Shown here in pieces: positions 1 through 5,423 of a stretch of 5,423 bases of DNA. This stretch comes from Candidatus Zipacnadia bacterium. Its GTDB lineage: Bacteria; Armatimonadota; Zipacnadia; Zipacnadales; Zipacnadaceae. The notes beneath the pieces are model-generated. The model did no database searches. It was not told the origin of the DNA and saw only the letters and a program-made list of their open reading frames with translations. Positions within the stretch are counted from its first letter, which is position 1. Every line of letters begins with the position of its first letter. Both the position numbers and the translations under genes were made by a program. The stretch lies in the NCBI GenBank assembly GCA_029821455.1, contig JALGTI010000237.1, positions 1-5,423 on the forward strand, written 5' to 3'.

Positions 1-765
1 TATCTGACCGGCCAGCAAAGCCTGCAGGTTCTCTTCTGCAGTCTTGACCACTCGGGGTCGTTGCGCCGCCAGGCGCTCCCAGAAAGCTGTCCCATAGCGC
101 TCCCGCAGATAGTAGTACTGCGCGTATGCCGAGCCCGCCGTCTGGGCGTCCTTCAGCCCCATGCGGCCTTTGAGGTTGGAATCCAGCAGCGCCTCCCAGC
201 TATCGGGCGCCTGGCTCGCCGTTGTCCGGCGGGTATCGTAGGCCATGCATAGTGTTATCAGTCGCATTCCGGTCCAATAGCCTGGATCGCGATAGTCCAT
301 CCCAATAGCGCTAGCTTCAGGCGAATTGTAGCGCAGCAGCTCTCCTCGCTTCTTCAGATCCACAAATGTAGCCGGGTCGAGCACGTGTAGGACATCGGCC
401 TGTACGCGTCCCTGCTGCAACTCGTTGTTCACCCTTTGCACTAGCTCGAATGTGCCCCCCCGCACCAACTGGGTGTGAATGAACGGATACTTCGCGGCGA
501 ATAGGTCCAGAAACTGCCGGGCCTCCGGCGCGGGCATCGAGGTGTACCACCAAAGCTCTCCCTCACCACGGGATGCCTCCGTGATCTCGGCCGTGGTCAT
601 GATCCGCTCCTGCGGTAGATTGTTATCGCTGACCACAACCCGCACAGGCCCCTCACTCCCCGGTGGCACACAGCCGCAAATCCCGGCCAACAGCAACATA
701 GCAGCAATAGGCCACGAGCAGATAGCCCCTACCTGCAGATTTCGCTTACCAGTTGGCCTTCGCAT
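1..765 (-). CDS. ABC-type extracellular solute-binding protein, probable lipoprotein (C-terminus cut by window edge)
   Basis: The frame is open for 255 codons from the ATG at 765-763 to the window edge; the usual family length is about 320-360 residues, so the C-terminal quarter is missing. The N-terminus is basic (MRRPTGKR), followed by a hydrophobic stretch (about residues 12-31) and a lipobox-like I29-C30-G31-C32, so export and lipid attachment at Cys32 are likely. The mature part begins with a strand LWWYTSMP (71-78), then an FAAKYP segment (89-94), RGGTFEL (102-108), ADVL (123-126), YWTG (163-166), MAYDT (174-178) and DSWEALLDSNLKGRMGL (188-204). This order is typical of the Fe3+/AfuA/PgtC type of periplasmic binding proteins. 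The ligand cannot be read from the sequence; iron, phosphorylated sugars or phosphonates are all known in this group. A strong GGAGGA precedes the start, and the ATG overlaps the probable stop of the upstream gene (TAATG), implying translational coupling. No permease or ATPase gene is visible; these could lie beyond the left edge. Confidence 0.87.
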   Translation of the reverse strand, partial: MRRPTGKRNLQVGAICSWPIAAMLLLAGICGCVPPGSEGPVRVVVSDNNLPQERIMTTAEITEASRGEGELWWYTSMPAPEARQFLDLFAAKYPFIHTQLVRGGTFELVQRVNNELQQGRVQADVLHVLDPATFVDLKKRGELLRYNSPEASAIGMDYRDPGYWTGMRLITLCMAYDTRRTTASQAPDSWEALLDSNLKGRMGLKDAQTAGSAYAQYYYLRERYGTAFWERLAAQRPRVVKTAEENLQALLAGQI

Positions 766-768
766 TAT

Positions 769-774
769 TCCTCC
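769..774 (-). promoter_or_regulatory. Ribosome binding site of the solute-binding protein gene
   Basis: GGAGGA lies 3 bases before the ATG at 765 (GGAGGAATAATG on the minus strand). It supports this start over the internal methionine at codon 23. The site lies inside the last codons of the frame that encodes the recovered C-terminus of the upstream gene, which fits coupled translation. Confidence 0.7.
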
Positions 775-892
775 GGCGGGCCAGATAGCAATTCCAGGCT
801 GCCATCGTCAGCAAGCTCCCCCAACTCGTACCACTTTTCCTCTCCCCTATCTTCCTCCCTCTGGTCGCCCTCACCTCCCACAAGATGCTCCG

Positions 893-3064
893 CTACCGAC
901 GCCCGTAACTGTGACCAGATGACACGCCATAGGTAGCACGCGCCCCCCTGTGTTCAGCCACCATTTCTTGAACGCTTGTTTCAGTGGTGTCGCATAGAGA
1001 GATGGTTGCCCATCCGGACGCCTCTTCCCCACTCGCATCCTCAAGCACCTGCCGTACCTCAATACCAGCCAACAGTGCTCGCAGCGGGTCATCTGCTTCA
1101 GCGCCGGCCAGGCCCCACACCATAACCGCTACGCCATCGGCACTGCCCAGAACCGCGCCATCGTGACCAAAGATGGCTTCCAGGCACCTTCCCAGCAGTT
1201 GCTGACGACCCTCCGCAGGCAAATCCTGTGACAACTCAATTGTCAGGAACGGCAAGCAGCCTTCCGGTTCACCTGAGACCCGAATGTCAGGCCCAGACAG
1301 AGCACGCAATAGCCCTGACCGCCAATGGCGAGTGAGCGCAAGGCCTTCTTGCACATCAACCAGATCGCGGGCCATCTGGCTGATTTCATCGCTCCCAGGA
1401 CGCACAAGCACCGGCGCTGTCTCGCCTCTGGCCAGCCGATAGACAGCCGCTGACAGACGCTCTAGCGGCCGAGTCAATCGTGACACCACCAGGGAGGCCG
1501 CCGCAATACCACAGACCAGGAGCAAGAGTGCCAGCCCAGCGTTGCGCGCGGCAATCTCTGCGGCCGGCCGATCAGCGATGCTGCGGCGACAACCCATCCA
1601 CACCCGCGCCTGGGTTTGTCCCGCCGAACGCGCCTCCGCCTCCACTGGAATAATGCCATACCGCTTCGCCTTATCGGGATTTGAATTGAGTTCATAAAGC
1701 TGCCGGCCTGCCGCAGCGTTACGGAACGGGAATAGCCTCCCTTGTTCGTCAACCAATTCTATCCTTGGATTGTATGCGAAGGCGACTAGGTTCCCGCCTT
1801 CATCAGTCAAGCCGATGTACACAATGTCAATGGCATACAGGGGTGTCTTGCTCTCTATGCGATAGGCCACCGTGCGCTCAAGGTACTGCTGATAGACATA
1901 CGGGGCCGGTCGGTCCTCCACCATGCCGCTGTGCAGAATCATTGTAGCGATCTGTACCATTGTCAAGCGCACTTGCTCCCGCACTACCTCCTGAGTGTGA
2001 CGCACAGACAGGTAGGTGCTACTGGCAACAGTAGCGATAATCACAACCGAGACCAGGGCTACGATCTTCCAGCGAAAGCTACTCGCCAGGGCGACTAACG
2101 GCGAGGGGCGAGCTGCTGCGAAGGGCTCCTGGACGGGTGCGGTGGCTCTTGGTGCTTCGCGCGCTGTTCGCAGCACCAGCAAATATGCTCCGGATATCAG
2201 GACACCAATCCCGGCGACGTGGTACAGATTAAGCGCCTCGGCAAGCACTACCCAGGACACTACTACCGTGACGACCGCGCCCAGCAACTTCAAACTAACC
2301 GCCACATGTGCCGGTATCCGGGCCATCCCCCGATAGTACAGGAACATGGACAAGGCCGTGCAGCCACCCGCCAGAGCAACCAACAGTGCCCAGGCTTGCA
2401 GGTCAAGCGCATACAGGGCCCGGTAGCCGCCCGTGCCCAAGGCCACAGCCGCCGCGACCACGAACCCAATGCCAAATCGCCAGAGGGCGACGGTGGCTGC
2501 GGTGAAGCGACGCAAGGCGCTCTTGGCAAGGATTTCTGAGGCTGCTCTGGTTAGCCCGGCACCTAACGCCAAGGCGTCACCAATCAGGCGCAGCCGGATC
2601 TCAGCGCCACCGGCCGCGAACTCACCGGCGCCGATGAGCACGTTGGCCCCTACCATTCCACTGACTAACAGAAGCCGCACGTATGTGACCCGCTCCCGCA
2701 GGGTGAAGTAGGCGAAGAAGGCGACAAAGATAGGCGCGGTCTTGGAGATGGCATTGACAACGCCAGCGGACGAGAAATCAACGGCCGCCGTGAACATTAG
2801 CGCCCCAGCACCGCTGCCCAGAGCGCCTACCATCACCAGCGCCAGCCAGTCGCGCCTGCGGGGTCTGGCAGCAATGCGGGCGCGGCGCGTGCCCTCCAGC
2901 CCAAATGGCATTAGCAGTGCCGCCGCGAGGCAGTAGCGGGCGGCTACAACCGTCGCCTGCGACAGGTCAACTAGCAGCAGCTTGGTCAGCACCGGTGACA
3001 GGCCCTGCAGTAACACACCTGCCACCACCAGATAATATGGCGCCATCTTGGTTCGCGTGCCCAC
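893..3064 (-). CDS. EamA/DMT transporter fused to a Cache-like, HAMP and degenerate cyclase-like sensor half
   Basis: This is an integral inner-membrane protein of 723 residues as read. Residues 8-298 form two EamA repeats (about 8-145 and 161-298), i.e. a complete ten-helix drug/metabolite transporter; markers include SPVLTK (23-28), a SKTAPIFVA segment (107-115) and LRERVT (122-127) in repeat one, and a SLKLLGAVV segment (257-265) and VLAEAL (273-278) in repeat two. Transporters of this family normally end near 300. Here a linker (299-330) leads to another helix (about 333-351), an extracytoplasmic domain (352-505) with Cache-like DIVYIGLTDEGGNLVA (413-428), a further helix (509-527) and a HAMP domain (about 528-578; RPLERL, then DEISQMA). 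From about 600 there is a class III cyclase-like domain with the second metal Asp kept (D643 in SADGVAVMVWG) and the first apparently Glu610. The GTG start has GAGG 4 bases upstream; Met7 is an alternative start that lacks a clear site. The C-terminus is probably frameshifted (see 765-953). The substrate and output are unknown; the fusion is unusual and in frame throughout. Confidence 0.85.
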   Translation of the reverse strand: MGTRTKMAPYYLVVAGVLLQGLSPVLTKLLLVDLSQATVVAARYCLAAALLMPFGLEGTRRARIAARPRRRDWLALVMVGALGSGAGALMFTAAVDFSSAGVVNAISKTAPIFVAFFAYFTLRERVTYVRLLLVSGMVGANVLIGAGEFAAGGAEIRLRLIGDALALGAGLTRAASEILAKSALRRFTAATVALWRFGIGFVVAAAVALGTGGYRALYALDLQAWALLVALAGGCTALSMFLYYRGMARIPAHVAVSLKLLGAVVTVVVSWVVLAEALNLYHVAGIGVLISGAYLLVLRTAREAPRATAPVQEPFAAARPSPLVALASSFRWKIVALVSVVIIATVASSTYLSVRHTQEVVREQVRLTMVQIATMILHSGMVEDRPAPYVYQQYLERTVAYRIESKTPLYAIDIVYIGLTDEGGNLVAFAYNPRIELVDEQGRLFPFRNAAAGRQLYELNSNPDKAKRYGIIPVEAEARSAGQTQARVWMGCRRSIADRPAAEIAARNAGLALLLLVCGIAAASLVVSRLTRPLERLSAAVYRLARGETAPVLVRPGSDEISQMARDLVDVQEGLALTRHWRSGLLRALSGPDIRVSGEPEGCLPFLTIELSQDLPAEGRQQLLGRCLEAIFGHDGAVLGSADGVAVMVWGLAGAEADDPLRALLAGIEVRQVLEDASGEEASGWATISLCDTTETSVQEMVAEHRGARATYGVSSGHSYGRR
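943..948 (-). other. Six-G homopolymer, likely site of the frameshift
   Basis: The minus strand reads ACA-GGGGGG-CGC here. The shift from the fusion frame into the open downstream frame must occur between 953 and 895, and this is the only long homopolymer in that interval. Adding one G joins the two frames. It may be a sequencing or assembly error, a true mutation, a phase-variable tract, or a slippage site. Confidence 0.5.
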
Positions 3065-3068
3065 TCAT

Positions 3069-3072
3069 CCTC
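3069..3072 (-). promoter_or_regulatory. Ribosome binding site favouring the GTG start of the fusion gene
   Basis: The minus strand reads GTGAGGATGAGTG, placing GAGG 4 bases before the GTG at 3064. The alternative ATG at 3046 has only GAACCAAG-like sequence in front. The short spacing keeps this call moderate. Confidence 0.45.
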
Positions 3073-3161
3073 ACGTCACGTTACCTGATATTGAGATCAT
3101 GACACCCGTCGCAGAGAAAGCCTACCGAGCGTTGCCCCAGCACAGCGACAGGGGCATCTAC

Positions 3162-3222
3162 GTAGGGCGGGCTGCCGGCCCGCCCGCAATCATACCCGGG
3201 GCAGGCAGGATGCCTGCCCTAC
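3162..3222. repeat. 61-bp double-hairpin element with terminal inverted repeats
   Basis: The element starts GTAGGGCGGGC (3162-3172) and ends GCCTGCCCTAC (3212-3222), an 11-bp terminal inverted repeat with one mismatch. Inside are two perfect hairpins: GGGCGGGC/GCCCGCCC with a 5-base loop (3165-3185) and GGGCAGGCA/TGCCTGCCC with a 3-base loop (3199-3219). It lies in the spacer between the NodB-like gene and the fusion gene. The form suggests a REP- or MITE-like dispersed repeat. It could also slow transcription between the two genes, but no T-run follows on either strand. No second copy is present in this window. The remaining spacer (3065-3161 and 3223-3261) shows no gene and no convincing promoter; one is expected here for the fusion gene. 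Confidence 0.75.
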
Positions 3223-3261
3223 CGGAGCGGATGTATATGCCCCGCAATGCTGCGAAACTCC

Positions 3262-4161
3262 CTAGAAGCCTCCGATCTTATTGGCCTCGGCGTGCACTTC
3301 CTCTGGCCCCATCGGCACAAGTTCCAGGCCGTACTTCTCGGCAGCCTGGGGTAAGTAGTCCACCGCGTACTCCACGTTCTGGATGGCACAGCGCGCTGTG
3401 TTGTGACCATTAGTGCCGATCCACTTTATGGGCGCATCCAGCATTATCAGCAGCTCAAGGTGCGTGTCTATGATATCACGATACATCTCCCAGGTCCTCT
3501 CCCCCACCTCGTACTCCCCACGCAAGTCGGCCGGATAGCCAGGCCTGCGGGCGTACCTGCCCGTCTTATCGCCCGCGTTGGGGAAGACAAGCAGCGGCAG
3601 GTCCCCGGCCAGGAGTCGGTGCTTGGCACTGGCGTGGAATGGCGCTGGGAAAACTCCCATCGTGCAGCGATCCGGCCACTCGGGGTCAAAGCGTCCAGGA
3701 GCGGGCATCCGCACCTGCCGGAAGCCCAGCTCGGCGAGAATCGCATGCGTCTCATTGCTGCGGGAGCCACAACAGGGTGTGTAAGTTGTGGTGGTGAGGC
3801 CCAGCGCATCCTCCCAATCGCTGAGAGCCAGCTTGATGATCTCACGCTGCTCGTCTGGTGGATACTGCCCAAGTTTCTTATCATAGGTCGGATACCGAAA
3901 GCCTGGCACATTCGGCTGTATAGCGATATGGAAGCCTTCAGCGTCCAGGGATCGAAGCAAGTCGGCGTGGGCCTTTGCCGCTTCTGGGGTAGCATTCAAC
4001 AGGCAGGCCTGTGGGACTCCGCGATCGCGGAAAACTCCGGTGATCTCCAGTATCTTTGCCTCACTTTCGGCCCAGGTCTCCGGCCCGCCGCAGGACGGCG
4101 ATTTAGCCTTAAGGGGCTCCAGATCGTAGCACGAAAACCAAAACAGCCGACGGTCTTTCAT
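3262..4161 (-). CDS. NodB-like (polysaccharide deacetylase fold) protein lacking usual metal ligands
   Basis: A 299-residue soluble protein with no signal peptide, so probably cytoplasmic. The layout follows NodB-type deacetylases: an initial strand with an acidic residue (FWFSCYDLEP, 7-16, Asp13), a GVPQACLL strand (48-55), a helix then AEGFHIAIQPN (74-84), a PPDEQREIIKLALSDWEDALG stretch (from 101), YTPCCGSRSNETHAILAELGF (from 127), and a late GTNGHN (249-254). Family members normally carry an H-x3-H pair after the GHEIG-type strand; here those positions read Gln82 and Pro86, and the arginine motif (RxPxG) reads TPCCG with a Cys130-Cys131 pair. Classical zinc-dependent deacetylation is therefore doubtful; the protein may use another chemistry or be a non-catalytic relative. 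The ATG follows AAGGAG (4172-4177) at 10 bases. It is separated from the upstream dehydrogenase by a 100-base spacer with 10-bp repeats, so co-transcription is possible but not certain. The fold assignment rests on pattern matching by eye. Confidence 0.68.
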   Translation of the reverse strand: MKDRRLFWFSCYDLEPLKAKSPSCGGPETWAESEAKILEITGVFRDRGVPQACLLNATPEAAKAHADLLRSLDAEGFHIAIQPNVPGFRYPTYDKKLGQYPPDEQREIIKLALSDWEDALGLTTTTYTPCCGSRSNETHAILAELGFRQVRMPAPGRFDPEWPDRCTMGVFPAPFHASAKHRLLAGDLPLLVFPNAGDKTGRYARRPGYPADLRGEYEVGERTWEMYRDIIDTHLELLIMLDAPIKWIGTNGHNTARCAIQNVEYAVDYLPQAAEKYGLELVPMGPEEVHAEANKIGGF

Positions 4162-4171
4162 CTTATCTTTT

Positions 4172-4177
4172 CTCCTT
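4172..4177 (-). promoter_or_regulatory. Ribosome binding site of the NodB-like gene
   Basis: AAGGAG stands 10 bases before the ATG at 4161 on the minus strand, with an A-rich spacer. It supports the chosen start. Confidence 0.65.
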
Positions 4178-4200
4178 GACGCTCCGCAAGGTAAGCGCCG

Positions 4201-4260
4201 TTGTCTGGTATTATCTGCCTTTATCTGTCGTTCTCTGCTGTTATCTGCATTTATCTGTCA
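4201..4260. repeat. Six tandem 10-bp units (TTATCTGnnn)
   Basis: Six head-to-tail decamers fill the spacer downstream of the dehydrogenase: TTGTCTGGTA, TTATCTGCCT, TTATCTGTCG, TTCTCTGCTG, TTATCTGCAT and TTATCTGTCA. The first seven bases are conserved as TTATCTG in four units, with one substitution in unit 4 and one in unit 1; the last three vary. On the coding (minus) strand the core is CAGATAA. The array ends one base from the dehydrogenase stop codon and lies about 40 bases upstream of the next gene. The exact 10-base period puts every unit on the same face of the helix. It may be a simple expanded repeat or a row of protein-binding sites. Confidence 0.85.
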
Positions 4261-4261
4261 T

Positions 4262-5029
4262 TCAAGTCGCGGTCCAGCCACCATCTACAAAGATGAGCTG
4301 CCCCGTTACATAGCTGGCGGCCTCTGACGCCAGGAACACCACCGCGCCCTGAAGCTCAGCAAGGTTTCCCCAGCGATGGAACGGCACGCGGTTGACGATG
4401 ATGGCGTTGCGCTCGGGATCATTTTGCAGGGCTTGGGTGTTATCGGTCTTAAAGTAGCCCGGCGCTATAGCATTCACGTTGATATTGTGCTGCGCCCATT
4501 CGACTGCCAGGGATTTGGTGAGCTGACCTAGCCCGCCCTTTGAGGCTGTGTAGGCTGGAATGAATGGCACCCCGATGGCACTCAGCAACGAGGCCGTATT
4601 GATGATCTTCCCGCCTCCTTGCTCGGCCATTACCTTGGCGCAGGCCTGCGCCATAAAGAACGCTCCGCGAATGTTGATCCGCATTATTTCATCCCACATC
4701 TCGGGCGTGTACTCCAGCGCCGGGGCGCGGTTGATGACACCTGCGTTGTTCACCAAGATGTCAATGCGCCCATATTCAGCTGTCACTGCGTGCACCGCTG
4801 GTTGTATTTGCTCCAGTTCGCCCAGATCGGCGGCGTACGTCATCACGCGCTGGCCGGTCGCCTCGCGTATCTGCTGGGCAGTCGCGTCTAGGTCAGCCTG
4901 AGTACGTGCCACCAGGGATAGATGCGCTCCGGCCTCAGCCAGGGCTTCAGCAAACGCCTTACCAATCCCCTTACTACCGCCGGTCACAATTGCGGCCTTC
5001 CCATCGAGTCTAAACTTGTCCAGAATCAT
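4262..5029 (-). CDS. Short-chain dehydrogenase/reductase, KduD-like (2-deoxy-D-gluconate 3-dehydrogenase type)
   Basis: A complete classical SDR of 255 residues, the usual length. It has the nucleotide-binding TGGSKGIG (16-23), NNAG (94-97), the catalytic Asn119, Ser147, Tyr160 and Lys164 (YTASK), and the PG after strand six (190-191). The start MILDKFRLDGKAAIVTG, the run HNINVNAIAPGY (181-192), TDNTQAL (195-201), HRWG (218-221) and the ending VDGGW (248-252) closely resemble KduD and gluconate 5-dehydrogenases, which interconvert keto- and hydroxy-sugar acids in uronate/gluconate catabolism. Lys20 and Arg42 after strand two suggest NADP(H) rather than NAD(H), a weak inference. GGAGG stands 8 bases before the ATG. 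It begins 27 bases after the stop of the upstream membrane protein, so the two are probably co-transcribed. The exact substrate cannot be read from sequence; other sugar dehydrogenases share these motifs. Confidence 0.9.
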   Translation of the reverse strand: MILDKFRLDGKAAIVTGGSKGIGKAFAEALAEAGAHLSLVARTQADLDATAQQIREATGQRVMTYAADLGELEQIQPAVHAVTAEYGRIDILVNNAGVINRAPALEYTPEMWDEIMRINIRGAFFMAQACAKVMAEQGGGKIINTASLLSAIGVPFIPAYTASKGGLGQLTKSLAVEWAQHNINVNAIAPGYFKTDNTQALQNDPERNAIIVNRVPFHRWGNLAELQGAVVFLASEAASYVTGQLIFVDGGWTAT

Positions 5030-5037
5030 CTTCTGTG

Positions 5038-5042
5038 CCTCC
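5038..5042 (-). promoter_or_regulatory. Ribosome binding site of the SDR gene
   Basis: GGAGG lies 8 bases before the ATG at 5029, in the 27-base gap after the upstream stop codon. It confirms this start and fits translation from a shared transcript. Confidence 0.7.
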
Positions 5043-5056
5043 AGCTGATTGCGTCA

Positions 5057-5423
5057 CTACGATTCGGAGCCTTGTTGTAGAAGACCTTTGCGCCGCGAAC
5101 AATGTCCGTACAGCAGCAATATCACGCCCAGCAGTATACTACAAAGGCTCACAAGTTTGGCGATGCGACGGTCAGGCGTATCGCCGAAGTCAATCACCAC
5201 TTCGTGGCGTCCTGCCGGGACGTACAGCGAGATGAGGCCCTCAGGATCCGGTGACACCGCGACGGGCTCGTCGTCCACATGGGCTCGCCAGCCTGGATAG
5301 TATAGCTGACCGTATGAGAGTTGGGTAGAGGCCTGGGGCGCCACTGTCAACGTCAGCCGGTTCCGGAACCTTGAACTCTGCAGAAGCTCAGCCACGGCCC
5401 CCAGCTTGACCTCCCCCGGTGGC
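5057..5423 (-). CDS. C-terminal end of a YfhO-type/glycosyltransferase-associated membrane protein (N-terminus beyond window)
   Basis: The frame is open from the right edge (codons begin at 5422) to a TAG at 5059-5057, about 121 residues. A GTG at 5395 is only an internal valine codon: the coding sequence continues in frame to the edge with residues that fit (PPGEVKLGAVAELL). The visible part has YGQLYYPGWRAHVDDEPVAV, then LYVPAGRHEVVIDF and TPDRR, then a final membrane helix (IAKLVSLCSILLGVILLLYG) and a short basic tail. The YYPGW...VD...VPAGxHxVxxxF pattern is the membrane-proximal beta-rich C-terminal domain of large multi-spanning YfhO-type proteins, often linked with cell-surface glycan assembly in Gram-positive and Chloroflexota-like bacteria. 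The transport or transferase part is outside the window, so its substrate is unknown. Confidence 0.72.
   Translation of the reverse strand, partial: PPGEVKLGAVAELLQSSRFRNRLTLTVAPQASTQLSYGQLYYPGWRAHVDDEPVAVSPDPEGLISLYVPAGRHEVVIDFGDTPDRRIAKLVSLCSILLGVILLLYGHCSRRKGLLQQGSES

Larger units (their letters stand above)
765..953 (-). other. Out-of-frame C-terminal extension of the transporter-sensor fusion gene (probable frameshift)
   Basis: A second minus-strand frame opens after a TGA at 956-954 and runs to a TAA at 767-765. It contains WRVIWSQLRASVAEHL, which aligns with the YTVIGDAVNLAARL segment of class III cyclase domains, and WYELGELADDG, which matches the VYEL-type end of such domains. The annotated frame instead ends at 893 with an unremarkable tail (SSGHSYGRR). 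One extra G in the GGGGGG run at 943-948 would join the upstream frame to this one, giving a protein of about 766 residues. The TAA shares a base with the ATG of the next gene, a usual operon junction. The middle part of this frame (about 830-885) is purine-rich and encodes a charged linker (GGEGDQREEDRGEEK). The homology and the junction are seen; the exact shift site is inferred. Confidence 0.65.

Noticed and set aside
455..461. Seven-G tract (minus strand) in the binding-protein gene, a possible frameshift site like that at 943-948.
   Set aside because: With seven Gs the frame runs without a break from the ATG at 765 to the window edge (255 codons), and the family pattern continues on both sides (LVRGGTFELVQRV).
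317..553. Minus-strand 78-codon frame inside the binding-protein gene.
   Set aside because: It is an out-of-frame shadow with arginine/glycine-rich sequence; the overlapping frame has clear family motifs.
871..1092. Minus-strand 73-codon frame ending in VTGVGSGASCGR, considered as the frameshifted tail of the fusion gene.
   Set aside because: It needs a one-base loss at the G tract and lacks cyclase-like motifs; the third frame (to 765) matches the domain and ends at the next gene's start.
3162..3222. Rho-independent terminator for the NodB-like gene.
   Set aside because: The hairpins are strong, but no T-run follows the stems on the minus strand, and the nested symmetrical layout fits a repeat element better.
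3403..4179. Plus-strand 258-codon open frame antisense to the NodB-like gene.
   Set aside because: It mirrors the codons of a well-supported gene, shows no recognisable domain, and no clear ribosome site was noted; long antisense frames are common at this G+C.
4201..4260. Possible CRISPR array.
   Set aside because: The units are only 10 bp with no spacers of 25-40 bp, so the array is a simple tandem repeat.

Overview
The window is a bacterial fragment of moderately high G+C (upper fifties percent by eye). All five supported genes lie on the minus strand, so it is read here from right to left. Two genes run off the ends. The lineage cannot be fixed from the sequence. A YfhO-type membrane protein tail, a lipoprotein-type binding protein, Shine-Dalgarno-led genes and small GTAGGG...CCCTAC dispersed-type repeats would suit Chloroflexota or a similar environmental phylum, but that is only an impression.

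Right part (5423 to 3262): the C-terminal end of a large membrane protein (YfhO/glycosyltransferase-associated type) is followed after 27 bases by a complete short-chain dehydrogenase of the KduD (2-deoxy-D-gluconate 3-dehydrogenase) type. A 100-base spacer follows, containing six tandem 10-bp units (consensus TTATCTGnnn). Next comes a 299-residue NodB-like (polysaccharide deacetylase fold) protein that lacks the usual metal-binding histidines. The spacer after it (3065-3261) holds a 61-bp element made of two perfect hairpins inside an outer inverted repeat.

Left part (3064 to 1): this is the most unusual region. One 723-codon reading frame fuses a complete ten-helix EamA/DMT transporter to a sensory half: membrane helix, Cache-like extracytoplasmic domain, membrane helix, HAMP, then a degenerate class III nucleotide cyclase-like domain. 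The annotated frame ends at 893. However, a +1 shift at or near a six-G tract (943-948) opens a frame that restores the expected C-terminal cyclase-fold sequence. That frame ends in a TAATG stop/start overlap with the next gene, so the gene probably extends to 765 and is interrupted by a frameshift in this copy or assembly. The next gene, cut by the window edge, encodes a probable lipoprotein of the Fe3+/AfuA/PgtC type of ABC substrate-binding proteins.

Working model (inference): the binding protein presents a ligand to the extracytoplasmic domain of the fusion protein, which joins a transporter and a sensor in one chain. This is analogous in logic to PgtB/PgtC/PgtP, where a periplasmic protein, a HAMP sensor and a transporter are separate. 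The KduD-like dehydrogenase and NodB-like protein suggest sugar-acid or polysaccharide metabolism nearby, but no direct link between the two halves can be shown.
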